The position numbers and the translations under genes are program-made. A model generated the notes under the pieces. That model worked only from the letters and a program-made list of their open reading frames with translations, was not told the DNA's origin and searched no databases. A DNA stretch of 64,000 nt from CAZHHH01 sp052400685 (GTDB lineage: Bacteria > Bacteroidota > Bacteroidia > Bacteroidales > Marinilabiliaceae): NCBI GenBank assembly GCA_052400685.1, contig JBQTGJ010000008.1; one strand, 5' to 3'. Positions 53,768-62,793 of the stretch are shown piece by piece. How positions within the stretch are numbered: position 1 is the first letter of the stretch; each line of letters begins with the position of its first letter.

Positions 53768-54190
53768 ATGAACCTACAAGAATTAGACGTTCACAGACTG
53801 ACTATACTTTGGCAAGCATCAGGTGGAAATTTGCAACTAAAGAAACTTATTGAAAGTGAGTTGCAAAAACGAATTGTTTCCAACACAAATTTCTCACGAG
53901 AATATTTGTTCAAAGTATCAAAAGTTCAAAATCACGCAATTACAATTTCGTTCATTCCAACAACTGACTCATACAATGAGTATGGTGCAAACGTGACTGT
54001 CGACTTGTTGCTTGACGATGTTGAAATGGAAGAATTGCTTAAAAACTATTCTGCAAAGTCACCAATCAATACAAGTGGACAATTAAAAGCCAAAGCATTG
54101 GTCAAAGACAGACTTAATGAAAACCAACTTTCAAGGCTTGAAAATATTGGATTTCATACTAAGGAAATACTTGAAGTTTTGCATTTGTGA
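53768..54190 (+). CDS. Soluble hypothetical protein (cassette 2, gene 3)
   Basis: 140 residues, no signal or membrane segment, mixed alpha/beta pattern, starting three bases after the previous stop. No recognised family. Together with the two preceding genes it may form a functional set moved as a unit. Confidence 0.6.
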   Translation: MNLQELDVHRLTILWQASGGNLQLKKLIESELQKRIVSNTNFSREYLFKVSKVQNHAITISFIPTTDSYNEYGANVTVDLLLDDVEMEELLKNYSAKSPINTSGQLKAKALVKDRLNENQLSRLENIGFHTKEILEVLHL

Positions 54191-54198
54191 TAAAGAAA

Positions 54199-54375
54199 AA
54201 CGCCCTGTAATACTGTATATAAAACATTAGGCACTCAGTGCGTTACCGAGCATTTCAGCCCGCATTAAAAGTACTAGTAACTTGTCAGGAAAGTGTTTCT
54301 AAATCCCCAACGTTTCATAGTGTGCCGAGAAGCAGTGATCGGCATTATATATTCACTGCATGCTGTAATTAATAA
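54199..54375 (+). repeat. Cassette-array site S2 (imperfect palindrome)
   Basis: Left arm AACGCCCTGTAATACTGTAT then ATAAAACATTAGGCACT; right arm ATCGGCATTATATATTCACTG then CATGCTGTAATTA. The pairing is less clean than in S1, S8 and S9. Confidence 0.55.
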
Positions 54376-54403
54376 CAGACCAAGATTTACATAGTATACA
54401 ATA

Positions 54404-55414
54404 ATGGGAAAAATTGAGGATTATTATCAATTTGAAGAGGAGGAAAGGCAGAAAGAGTTAGGTAAAAATGAATCTCTTATAAATGATTTTATTCTTTATT
54501 CTAGAAAAATGAATATTGAATTAGTTAAAGATGATTTTGACTATATTCAAACAATTGGAATTATAGTGAGGCACCCGAATATTGTAGCTAAACTAAATAG
54601 TCACTTGATATCTGATAAAGAGGATTTATTGAAAATGAGTGTAATTGAAACCGAGTTCAAAAAAGAATCTTTTGCATCAGGTTATTATTTTTCAGACAAT
54701 TTTGTGATTATGGCTCACCCTCACTTCAGACGAGGATATTATGAAAGGAACGGTTACTCTCCAAGGTTCGTTGATGTTTTTTGGAATTTTCATTCCGCTA
54801 AGATTAATAAATATATAGCCATAGACCCAGATGTTGTTAGGGTTAATGTTGACAACTTAATGTACATTGAACGTGATACATGGTATGGACCAAAATTTCA
54901 AAAATCAATTTCAGAAATAGAGGATAATGTTGTTAAGTTAAGGCCTCCGTTAGATTTAGACTCATTGGATATAGAATCCTTTTTTGGAGCAACATATGCC
55001 CTAGATATTTTATGGACTTCAAAACAAGGTATAAAAACATTTCAATTAGAGGAATTTAAAACTGAAGAACAAACGATTCGTATTGATGGAAATGATTTTT
55101 TCCCAGTAAGGTATGTGCACGCTGAATATGACATGAAAAGGAAAGTTTTTAGACACTTTGATGGAGCAATTCATTATTACAATAGTGAAGAATACTACAA
55201 TCGTCGTGATTCTGATTTTAATTACAACTTTAAGAATAAAAAACATATAAAAACTCAATCACGGAAATTGTTTAAAATTAATGGAGTCTTAAGTGTTGAA
55301 GATTGGGTTGAACTTACTAGTCAATTTTTATCAGGAGACCCGTTAATATTTGAATATTTTGAAGGTAAGCTTCCTAACCGTATAAATGAAATAATTGAAA
55401 AAAGAAGAAATTAA
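54404..55414 (+). CDS. Soluble hypothetical protein (cassette 3)
   Basis: 336 residues, charged and without signal or membrane segment. It includes DNFVIMAHPHFRRGYYERNG (about 100-119) and a late DGAIHYYNSEEYYNRR. No family recognised. It stands alone in its cassette on AT-rich DNA. Confidence 0.65.
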   Translation: MGKIEDYYQFEEEERQKELGKNESLINDFILYSRKMNIELVKDDFDYIQTIGIIVRHPNIVAKLNSHLISDKEDLLKMSVIETEFKKESFASGYYFSDNFVIMAHPHFRRGYYERNGYSPRFVDVFWNFHSAKINKYIAIDPDVVRVNVDNLMYIERDTWYGPKFQKSISEIEDNVVKLRPPLDLDSLDIESFFGATYALDILWTSKQGIKTFQLEEFKTEEQTIRIDGNDFFPVRYVHAEYDMKRKVFRHFDGAIHYYNSEEYYNRRDSDFNYNFKNKKHIKTQSRKLFKINGVLSVEDWVELTSQFLSGDPLIFEYFEGKLPNRINEIIEKRRN

Positions 55415-55415
55415 A

Positions 55416-55710
55416 GCACACAATATATAGGAGTATGAGCGGTCGGCACGACCCAGCGATTACTCCAGGTTGAACTACATTCCGGTCGGACTACAACTAA
55501 ATACTATGGACCTACTGTCGTTTTTTTATGTTTTTGAGAAGAATGCCTATGCTTTCATTGTGCTGCTTTTGTTCAACTTATTTGATAAATATCAGCAAAG
55601 TAGTACATTCAGTGTCTGTTTTTCCGGAAAGCGGCGGCAAAAAGACCATATAAATGCAATAACGCTTTGAGGGGTGTAAATGATAATGGCGTTATGAATA
55701 CGTTGTGTGC
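55416..55710 (+). repeat. Cassette-array long site S3
   Basis: 295 bases: AGCACACAATATATAGGAGT, a stable hairpin (GGAGTATGAGC, GGTCGGCACGACC, GCGATTACTCC at about 55430-55466), a conserved 3' part, and GGCGTTATGAATACGTTGTG. Its final GTTGTGTGC opens cassette 4 and is complementary to that cassette's own end. A 66-codon frame inside (55470-55670) is probably not a gene. Confidence 0.8.
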
Positions 55711-55758
55711 AATTAGCCTATAGAGTGAGTGATGCGACAATTGACAAAACTTAAAAAC

Positions 55759-56487
55759 ATGAATAAGAATTTTACAACTGTTTTACTTGTATTAATGACC
55801 TTGATTGCTTGTAAGAATAATACCACCACAACATCGAAAGTTATGACCCAATCTGATGAAACTATATCAGATAATGAGAAGCATAGTGCCGTTGATACAA
55901 TACATCTACTAAATATAAAAGATAAAACTCTATTTGAGATTTTTGCTATTCTCCCGGATTCTTCTATGGGAAAAGGACACAGTTGGTCTAAAAAAGACAG
56001 AGAGATAATTTATCAAGACGCATTAAAAAATTACATAACCAATGATGACAAGTATTTTCATGTCAAAGAATTAATAAGCGACAAACACCTAAAAGTAAGT
56101 CTTGGAGATGCATACTGGGAACTCTTGATTTATAAGACAAATAGAGATGGTTGTTTTACTGTTGTCACTCATTTAAAAGGCGGCGATGCAGATTCTTTTT
56201 TTACTTATACTTATTATAACGGTCAATTAAGTGTCAAGTCTGATTTCTTTCCTCTGGATTATCTCGTAAAATTCTTTAATCAACAGACAACAGATAACTG
56301 TACCGTAGTTCCAGACGGCGAATTTGAATTAATGCTTGATTATGAGTTCATAAACGATACAGTCCTGATTGAGAATTATTATTCGAAGCAGGATAGTATC
56401 TGTTTTTTAGGAAATACTCTTGTCTTTAAGTACAATCCTTTAACAGCGATATTAGATTTCCGAGAAATAAGATGGGTAGAACTGTAA
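55759..56487 (+). CDS. Lipoprotein of unknown function (cassette 4)
   Basis: 242 residues from MNKNFTTVLLVLMTLIAC, lipobox LIAC at about residue 18; an ATG ten codons earlier is less likely. Mature part polar, with no recognised domain. Flanked by GTTGTGTGC and GCACACAA, the complementary cassette ends. Confidence 0.65.
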   Translation: MNKNFTTVLLVLMTLIACKNNTTTTSKVMTQSDETISDNEKHSAVDTIHLLNIKDKTLFEIFAILPDSSMGKGHSWSKKDREIIYQDALKNYITNDDKYFHVKELISDKHLKVSLGDAYWELLIYKTNRDGCFTVVTHLKGGDADSFFTYTYYNGQLSVKSDFFPLDYLVKFFNQQTTDNCTVVPDGEFELMLDYEFINDTVLIENYYSKQDSICFLGNTLVFKYNPLTAILDFREIRWVEL

Positions 56488-56492
56488 TAACT

Positions 56493-56786
56493 GCACACAA
56501 TATATAGGCGTATGAGCGGTCGGCACGACCCAGCGATTACTCCGGGTTGAACCACATTCCGGTAGAACTACAACTAAATACTATGGACCTACTGTCGTTT
56601 TTTTATGTTTTTGAGAAGAATGCCCATGCTTTAATTGTGTTGCTTTTGTTCAACTTATTTGATAAATATCAGCAAAGTAGTAAATTCATTGTCTGTTTTT
56701 CCGGAAAGCGGCGGCAAAAAGACCATATAAATGCAAGAACTCTTTTAGGCCATAAATGATAATGGCGTTATGGGGTTGTTGGCGCC
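56493..56786 (+). repeat. Cassette-array long site S4
   Basis: 294 bases, nearly identical to S3 in its middle; the hairpin base is GGCGTATGAGC here, one change from the others. Opens with GCACACAA and closes with GTTGGCGCC, which pairs with GGCGCTAA at the next cassette's end. Contains a 70-codon frame as in S3. Confidence 0.8.
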
Positions 56787-56846
56787 TATTTAAAGCGCGA
56801 CATGTTGGCAAAACAAAAGATAACATAACTAAAAACCAAAATTCAG

Positions 56847-57452
56847 ATGAATAATAAATCTAATAGGAAGATGATTTTTTTTCATCTTATCATTATTTCA
56901 TTAGTTCTCTTAAGTTGCCAAGAGGACCAAACTGATGTCAATAACAGACCTCTACTTAAAGAAAGATTCAATGGGAAATACGAAATAATTAGTTCTACTT
57001 CAAAAATAGCTGTAGACCTAAATGATGATGGAGTTGAATCAACCAATCTTTTCGAAGAAAATCCAATGATTTTGCTTTCAAAAATTAGGATAAGAATACC
57101 TCGTGAAGATGAACTTTTTTTGTATGATAATGAATTTGTTTTAAGCGAATCTTGGCCGACAGAAAATGAACATAGATTAGCAGACAAAGAAAATATAATT
57201 GTATATGATCTTACAGGTTATGACATCTACGGTAATATATTAATTGGTGAATTTAATGATAGTCTATCTTCGGCTACATTTCGGCTAGATCTTAATGACG
57301 ATGGTAAAAATACATTAGTTGAGATTAAATCATTTGACGTGTTAGAAGATGAGACAGTAAAGTTAATAGTGATTAGAAAACTGTACACTAGAAATGGTTG
57401 GACTACTACTGAAATCGAATCATTTTATAAAAGATACACTGTTATATCGTAA
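56847..57452 (+). CDS. Lipoprotein of unknown function (cassette 5)
   Basis: 201 residues; signal with lipobox LVLLSC at about residue 24. The mature part has EF-hand-like DLNDDGVES (about 58-66) and DLNDDGKNT (about 150-158), which look like single calcium-binding loops. No known family. Alone in its cassette. Confidence 0.65.
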   Translation: MNNKSNRKMIFFHLIIISLVLLSCQEDQTDVNNRPLLKERFNGKYEIISSTSKIAVDLNDDGVESTNLFEENPMILLSKIRIRIPREDELFLYDNEFVLSESWPTENEHRLADKENIIVYDLTGYDIYGNILIGEFNDSLSSATFRLDLNDDGKNTLVEIKSFDVLEDETVKLIVIRKLYTRNGWTTTEIESFYKRYTVIS

Positions 57453-57460
57453 GAAAAACA

Positions 57461-57754
57461 GGCGCTAATATATAGGCGTATGAGCGGTCGGCACGACCCA
57501 GCGATTACTCCAGGTTGAACGACACCCCGGTAGAACTACAACTAACTACTCTGGACCTACTGTCGTTTTTTTATGTTTTTGAGAAGATTGCCCATGCTTT
57601 CATTGTGCTGCTTTTGTTCAACTTATTTGATAAATATCAGCAAAGTAGTAAATTAGGTGTTTGTTTTTCCGGAAAGCGGCGGCAAAAAGACCATATAAAT
57701 GCAATAACTCTTTTAGGCCATAAATGATAGTGGCGTTATGAATACGTTATGGGC
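57461..57754 (+). repeat. Cassette-array long site S5
   Basis: 294 bases, opening GGCGCTAATATATAGG and closing ACGTTATGGGC. The terminal GTTATGGGC contains the ATG that starts the broken gene at 57749, so the site and gene start overlap. Hairpin and inner frame as in S3 and S4. Confidence 0.8.
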
Positions 57755-57980
57755 AAGGCAACAATCTCCGATGAGACGAAAGAACTGTTTAGAGAGAAAT
57801 TATTGTTTGCCGACCCCCCAAAAAAAACAATATAGAAAACCCAGTACTTAGAAGCACTGTTGATATAAACAATAAAATATTAAATGCGGAAACCGAAAAG
57901 CATAAAAACAGAGTAGGTGTATCAAAATGAAAATTCAAAAATAAAAAAAACAGTATTGCTATTATTGTCATTATAATTTG
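57749..57980 (+). pseudogene. Broken small gene at the start of cassette 6
   Basis: A frame starting at 57749 reads 28 codons (MGKATISDETKELFREKLLF...) and stops after a C6A8 run at 57814-57827. One extra A there would continue into NIENPVLRSTVDINNKILN and on to about 57926, where TGA occurs; a hydrophobic stretch (IAIIVIII) follows in the same phase. This looks like a decayed or frameshifted membrane protein gene; a base-calling error in the A-run cannot be excluded. Confidence 0.5.
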
Positions 57981-58083
57981 AAAAGCTTGCATTTGGGCAA
58001 ACTAATAAGGAATCAATAGGCAACAATATTATTGAGAATCTTGAACAGAAACTATGTGTAATTATAAAATAGACATATATAAA

Positions 58084-58389
58084 ATGAAAGTAAAAATACT
58101 TATTACGCTATTGTTTTTCACATTAATTGCTTGTGAAAAATATGACGAAGAGGCAGTTATGACTGAAGGCGAAAAAATATCAAAAGAACTGCAATCTATT
58201 TCTTCTGAACGGAATATAACAACCGCCAACGTACACGTACTTACGTATCCTGGTTCTTATACTGTCCATTTCAATAAACCCTTTTTATTTTCAGGGCAAT
58301 TTATTGTTGTTGAGGGAGACTATTATAATTTGAACAAATTACAAAGCTTTGAAATTGAAGCACAAACTTTTAATCTTTATTTTAAATAA
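58084..58389 (+). CDS. Small lipoprotein (cassette 6)
   Basis: 101 residues from MKVKILITLLFFTLIAC at 58084, lipobox LIAC at about 17; an ATG ten codons earlier lacks a good signal. Acidic mature part with no known family. Its end overlaps the next frame by 41 bases. Confidence 0.6.
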   Translation: MKVKILITLLFFTLIACEKYDEEAVMTEGEKISKELQSISSERNITTANVHVLTYPGSYTVHFNKPFLFSGQFIVVEGDYYNLNKLQSFEIEAQTFNLYFK

Positions 58390-59566
58390 AAAAATTACAG
58401 ATGAAAAAATATTAGTATTTTTAATATTATCTATATCACTTATTAGTGTTACAAATGCACAAAATGTACCCGCATGTGATACTGATTGGGATTGGTTAGA
58501 AAATAGTAGAGAAAACTGGTTGTATTATCCAACATGGGGTATGCCAGGACAATCTTATGAAATTGGAACTTCCATTTCAAAATATGTTGACGGATACATT
58601 AATAAAAATTACAGCAATCCTGATTTAAAACAAATAGTTGATGGGGAAGACTATACAAAAGAAGAAGGGTGGGAATTGTTAGCAAAAAATTTCGGTTGTG
58701 GTGTGCCAATTGACCATCCATATTTTTTACTTTATAACAGATACCGAGGAACTATTAGATTATTTATGTATGGTGCAGATGCTGATTTGTCCGCACAGCA
58801 AGCAGTAGTGTCCTTGGAGTGGAATACTGGCTCAAATAAAACATCTTTATTATCACCGTTAAATACATATTGCTATGCTACCAATAAATATCCGAATAAT
58901 GTGCCTGCTGAAAAAGGTCTGAATTCAGTTTCCACATACTGGGAAACGTATTGGTTTGTAACCGATTTTGCAGTAACTTTTGACCATACTACTGATGCAA
59001 ATGCAAGTAATTATGCTTTATTCTTCAAAGTTTCATTAGTTGAAGTATCAACGGTTGATGTGAGAGGAGAATTCGAATATGTTACAACAAGTTATTCTCT
59101 GCAAGGTGATAAAGCATCAAAAACAAGTAAAAATACCCCTGACGGGTTAAAAGAATTTGCTACCGAAGGTAAAAAATTTACCGAAAAAATTCCTAGTCGA
59201 AAAGAGATGCAAAAAACAGTTGATCAAGCAGCTAGTAGCCTTAATACATATAGTGATAAGGTATGTCCTAACAATAGTGATAAAAGAGCAAGAGAAAATC
59301 TTGCAGCATATTTATCTGATGTATCCGATGATTTTGAAAAAGGTGGTGAATTATCCAATATCCTTCTCGGTATAAGTGATATTGGAGGTATTGCAGGTGG
59401 TGCTTTCAAGACCATTGTGGGACTATACGATATGTTTTCAGGTAAAGCAAAATCAACATCAACCGGCACAATATTTCAACCAACCATTTCGCACGGAACC
59501 GTTTCACTAACACGCGGTAAAAAACATTGCGCGGAAAGTGCTAAATTTGAACGACATAACATTTAA
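58349..59566 (+). CDS. Secreted hypothetical protein with a displaced start (cassette 6)
   Basis: The frame gives 405 residues, but the natural start is in doubt. A signal peptide KILVFLILSISLISVTNAQ begins at about residue 20, and an ATG with six A at 58401-58409 stands one base out of frame; seven A would yield a normal MKKILVF start. The mature part is about 365 residues with Trp-rich DTDWDWLENSRENW (about 44-57) and a C-terminal segment with several small helices. No family recognised. Either a sequence error, a recent frameshift or slippage-controlled expression. Confidence 0.6.
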   Translation: MKLKHKLLIFILNKKITDEKILVFLILSISLISVTNAQNVPACDTDWDWLENSRENWLYYPTWGMPGQSYEIGTSISKYVDGYINKNYSNPDLKQIVDGEDYTKEEGWELLAKNFGCGVPIDHPYFLLYNRYRGTIRLFMYGADADLSAQQAVVSLEWNTGSNKTSLLSPLNTYCYATNKYPNNVPAEKGLNSVSTYWETYWFVTDFAVTFDHTTDANASNYALFFKVSLVEVSTVDVRGEFEYVTTSYSLQGDKASKTSKNTPDGLKEFATEGKKFTEKIPSRKEMQKTVDQAASSLNTYSDKVCPNNSDKRARENLAAYLSDVSDDFEKGGELSNILLGISDIGGIAGGAFKTIVGLYDMFSGKAKSTSTGTIFQPTISHGTVSLTRGKKHCAESAKFERHNI

Positions 59567-59569
59567 TAA

Positions 59570-59642
59570 ACGGCATAGCGGGTTGATACTGAAATGCATT
59601 TAAGTGCGCAACGATTTCTTACCGCCATCCGTTGTGCACAAG
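59570..59642 (+). repeat. Cassette-array short site S6
   Basis: About 73 bases; AACGGCATAGCGG and CCGCCATCCGTT pair imperfectly. The closing GTTGTGCAC at 59631 starts cassette 7 and is the exact complement of GTGCACAA at 60855 except for the end base. Confidence 0.65.
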
Positions 59643-59730
59643 CAAAAGAAACGACATTTCGACATTTTTATGACTCAAAGACATGACTATTGGTCATTAT
59701 GATATTTAATCGTATCTTTGAAATAAAAAG

Positions 59731-60846
59731 ATGTTTGATAGAACAATTGAAAACACAATAAAGGAAAAAATCAACGGTGGGAAAGCTATCGTTGTTGTTG
59801 GTGCACGACAAGTAGGAAAAACAACTTTACTAAACGAGATTCTAAAAGACAAAGATTATTTATTCCTTGACGCTGATGACCCTGCAACAAGAAATCTATT
59901 ACAAAGCCCAACGACAGAACAAATTCGCACATTTATTGGCGATTACAAATACATATTTCTTGACGAAGCTCAAAGAATAGCAGGAATCGGTTTGACTTTA
60001 AAAATCATTACTGACCAATTCAAAAAAGTTCAGTTATTTGTAAGTGGTTCTTCATCATTTGATTTAGGAAATGAATTGAATGAGCCATTGACGGGCAGAA
60101 AATGGGAATATGAATTGTTTCCAATATCTTGGGAAGAATACGAAAATAAAATCGGATTCATAAAATCAGAACAGCAAATAGAAAACAGATTACTCTATGG
60201 GCTTTATCCCGAGGTTATTAATAATCAAGGTAAAGAGCGGGAGACTTTGAAAAATCTTGTAAATAGCTATTTGTATCGTGATATTTTAGCATTTTCAGAT
60301 ATCAGAAAACCTGAAGTCCTTGATAAACTATTACAAGCTTTGGCTTTACAAATGGGAAGCGAGGTGAATTATAATGAAATATCTCAACTGATTGGAATTA
60401 ATAAAATTACAGTTCAAAAATACATTGACATCCTAGAAAAAGGATATATTGTTTTTAGACTTAATAGCTTTAGCCGAAATATTAGAAATGAAATTAAGCA
60501 GAATCGGAAAATCTATTTTTATGACAATGGTATCCGAAATATGATTATTGGGAACTTTAACCAATTAGATTTGAGAGTTGATAAAGGCGCTTTATGGGAA
60601 AATTTTCTCGTGTCAGAAAGGAGAAAACAAAATTTGTACAAAGATACTTTTGCAAAAATGTATTTCTGGAGAACAAAACAACAACAGGAAATTGATTTTG
60701 TAGAAGAGAGTAATGGACAAATTACTGGATTTGAATTTAAGTGGAATAATAAAAAGACTAGATTTCCTCAGAATTTTATAGATACATATAAAGCTGAGGG
60801 ACACGTGATTGACAGGAATAATTTTAGAGAATTTGTAAAAATATAG
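59731..60846 (+). CDS. AAA_14/DUF4143 family ATPase (cassette 7)
   Basis: 371 residues. Walker A GARQVGKTTLL (about 23-33), Walker B YIFLDEAQR (about 73-81), a sensor segment LFVSGSSSFDLG, then a DUF4143 domain with conserved NSYLYRDIL and a PD-(D/E)XK-like end: QQQEIDFVEESNGQITGFEFKW (about 328-349). This common family of bacteria and archaea has no settled role; it is often linked to mobile DNA. It is the only cassette gene here that belongs to a widespread family. Confidence 0.9.
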   Translation: MFDRTIENTIKEKINGGKAIVVVGARQVGKTTLLNEILKDKDYLFLDADDPATRNLLQSPTTEQIRTFIGDYKYIFLDEAQRIAGIGLTLKIITDQFKKVQLFVSGSSSFDLGNELNEPLTGRKWEYELFPISWEEYENKIGFIKSEQQIENRLLYGLYPEVINNQGKERETLKNLVNSYLYRDILAFSDIRKPEVLDKLLQALALQMGSEVNYNEISQLIGINKITVQKYIDILEKGYIVFRLNSFSRNIRNEIKQNRKIYFYDNGIRNMIIGNFNQLDLRVDKGALWENFLVSERRKQNLYKDTFAKMYFWRTKQQQEIDFVEESNGQITGFEFKWNNKKTRFPQNFIDTYKAEGHVIDRNNFREFVKI

Positions 60847-60854
60847 CAATGCCA

Positions 60855-61151
60855 GTGCACAATATATAGGAGTATGAGCGGTCGGCACGACCCAGCGATT
60901 ACTCCAGGTTGAACTACATCCCGGTAGAACTACAGCAAAATACTATGGACCTACTGTCGTTTTTTTATGTTTTTGAGAAGAATGCCCATGCTTTAATTGT
61001 GTTGCTTTTGTTCAACTTATTTGATAAATATCAGCAAAGTAGTAAATTCATTGTCTGTTTTTCCGGAAAGCGGCGGCAAAAAAGACAATTATAAATGCAA
61101 TAACTCTTTGAGGCCATAAATGATAATGACGTTATGGGGGTGTTGTGGCGC
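60855..61151 (+). repeat. Cassette-array long site S7
   Basis: 297 bases, opening GTGCACAATATATAGGAGT and closing GTTGTGGCGC, which complements CGCCACAAC at the end of cassette 8 (61899-61907). An insertion and other small changes after AGCGGCGGC shift the inner frame relative to S3-S5, evidence against coding. Confidence 0.8.
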
Positions 61152-61169
61152 ATTAAAAAAGATAACTGC

Positions 61170-61892
61170 ATGAAACAAAGAATCTTCATATTGACATTTT
61201 TATTAGTTGGATTAACAAATGGACTAATTGCACAGTCAGATACATTAAAAAATAATGTTTTTGGAGGGTTCATTATCTTTCCGATTGAATTTCCTATTAT
61301 TGACAATCAACAAATAAATAATGAATTGACTGGATTAGGATATCCAAAATGTGAATATTCTGCTGCAAATATTGGGATTGGACTTCAATTATATGCTAAT
61401 AGGTGGATTACGACCTTTTCATTCAACAAGACAACGAAGAAAGATGACAATGACACATATTTGACCGAGGTTGAATATCGTTCGACTTCATTAAACGTTG
61501 GATATGACCTGACTAAAAACCATAGATATTCTATTTATCCTTATGTAGGTTTTAAAGGTTGTGGACTAAATTATATGTACCGTGAAAAAATCTCAAATGA
61601 GACAAGTTTTAACAACTATTTTAACACGACTTTGGAGTATAAAGAAATCACGAACTCAAGAGCAAATTTAGATTTGGGATTTGGATTTTCTTATCAGTGG
61701 TTCTTTTTGGTTAATTTTAGGACTGGTTATCTATTACCGCTTGAAGAAGCAAGGTGGAATATAAATAATAATCAAGACAAATTGAGCGGTTCACCGACAT
61801 TGAGTTATAACTACTATTTTACATTGACAATTGGACTTGGGAATATTGCGAGTGATAATGAATTGAGAAGACATTATAACAGAAATGAATAA
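61170..61892 (+). CDS. Exported beta-barrel-like protein (cassette 8)
   Basis: 240 residues from MKQRIFILTFLLVGLTNG at 61170, chosen for its signal peptide ending near LIAQS. The mature part alternates polar and aromatic residues in beta-strands, with RYSIYPYVGFKGCGLNYMY and a C-terminal YYFTLTIGLGN, consistent with an outer-membrane barrel. No specific family. Confidence 0.65.
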   Translation: MKQRIFILTFLLVGLTNGLIAQSDTLKNNVFGGFIIFPIEFPIIDNQQINNELTGLGYPKCEYSAANIGIGLQLYANRWITTFSFNKTTKKDDNDTYLTEVEYRSTSLNVGYDLTKNHRYSIYPYVGFKGCGLNYMYREKISNETSFNNYFNTTLEYKEITNSRANLDLGFGFSYQWFFLVNFRTGYLLPLEEARWNINNNQDKLSGSPTLSYNYYFTLTIGLGNIASDNELRRHYNRNE

Positions 61893-61893
61893 T

Positions 61894-62039
61894 AACGACG
61901 CCACAACATTTTGTATAAGTAATGGCAGGTAAAGTGCTAAATTTCAACGTTTGTAGCCCGCTTAAACTGCGTAACGGTTTGACAGGAAAGAAGCCCGCAA
62001 TCTGCCACTACTCATACAATTTACCGTTGTGTGGCATTA
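61894..62039 (+). repeat. Cassette-array site S8 (clear imperfect palindrome)
   Basis: Left arm GACGCCACAACATTTTGTAT, then AAGTAATGGCAG; right arm CTGCCACTACTCATACAATT, then TACCGTTGTGTGGC. Over 30 positions pair. GTTGTGTGGCATTA opens cassette 9. The remaining 62040-62214 contains no gene. Confidence 0.8.
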
Positions 62040-62214
62040 CTCGCATCGCTTAAAAATCAAGTTTTCATTTGTAAGCTGACGTGTTAAAATTATAATCTTA
62101 CATTAGTGTGAATGACATGAAGTTGAAAGTTTAATTACGAACTAAATAGAAAATATAGGAATGGGTTCTAATAGCAATTTCTTCTATTTTGGGTGGAAAA
62201 TAACATAAAGGAAA

Positions 62215-62571
62215 ATGAATAAAAAGGCTATTAAGTGTATTGTGTTAGGACTTGTTCAAATTGTTTTTTACATAGGACTAACATACGTATCAAGAATACT
62301 ATTTCCTGAATTAAATAGATGTACATTATATCTGTATAGCTATGGAATAATATTTGGAATTTTTTATCTAATTCTGAATTTTATAAGTGAATATTCTAAT
62401 ATTAAGAACACTATTATTCTAAGCAATATATTAGGAATATTTTTATTGCTTGTTATTTATTTTGACCGTGGTCTGAATTTAAATGTGCAAATCGGACTTG
62501 TAATAATAGGTAGTATCCCGATTATTTTGACTTATTTGTATAGAACTTTTGCAGCAGTTAATGAAAAATAA
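62215..62571 (+). CDS. Small four-span membrane protein (cassette 9)
   Basis: 118 residues with about four hydrophobic segments and short loops, nearly all membrane. No family is recognised. Cassette ends GTTGTGTGGC and GCCACACAAC are exact complements over ten bases. Confidence 0.65.
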   Translation: MNKKAIKCIVLGLVQIVFYIGLTYVSRILFPELNRCTLYLYSYGIIFGIFYLILNFISEYSNIKNTIILSNILGIFLLLVIYFDRGLNLNVQIGLVIIGSIPIILTYLYRTFAAVNEK

Positions 62572-62777
62572 CGCCACACAACAATGCATTATAAAACATA
62601 GGTGGCTCAGTGGTTTTCGAAACATTTGAGCGTTTAATCTGGCCGCCAAAGCTATTGCTTTGGTTAGTAAAAAGATAAAATTTATAACCAAACCAAAAGC
62701 TTTAGCTAAGTGCAATATTGATAGTTAGGTGAGTTTAAATCACCCACGTTTCATATGCGCTACGTTAGGCGTAATTA
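62570..62777 (+). repeat. Cassette-array site S9 (imperfect palindrome)
   Basis: Opens AACGCCACACAACAATGC and closes CATATGCGCTACGTTAGGCG; the outer arms pair imperfectly and an inner CTTTGGTTA...TAACCAAACCAAAAG stem can form. The GTTAGGC at 62764 exactly fits the integron core GTTRRRY. Confidence 0.75.
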
Positions 62778-62793
62778 AAATTGAGGCTACCAA

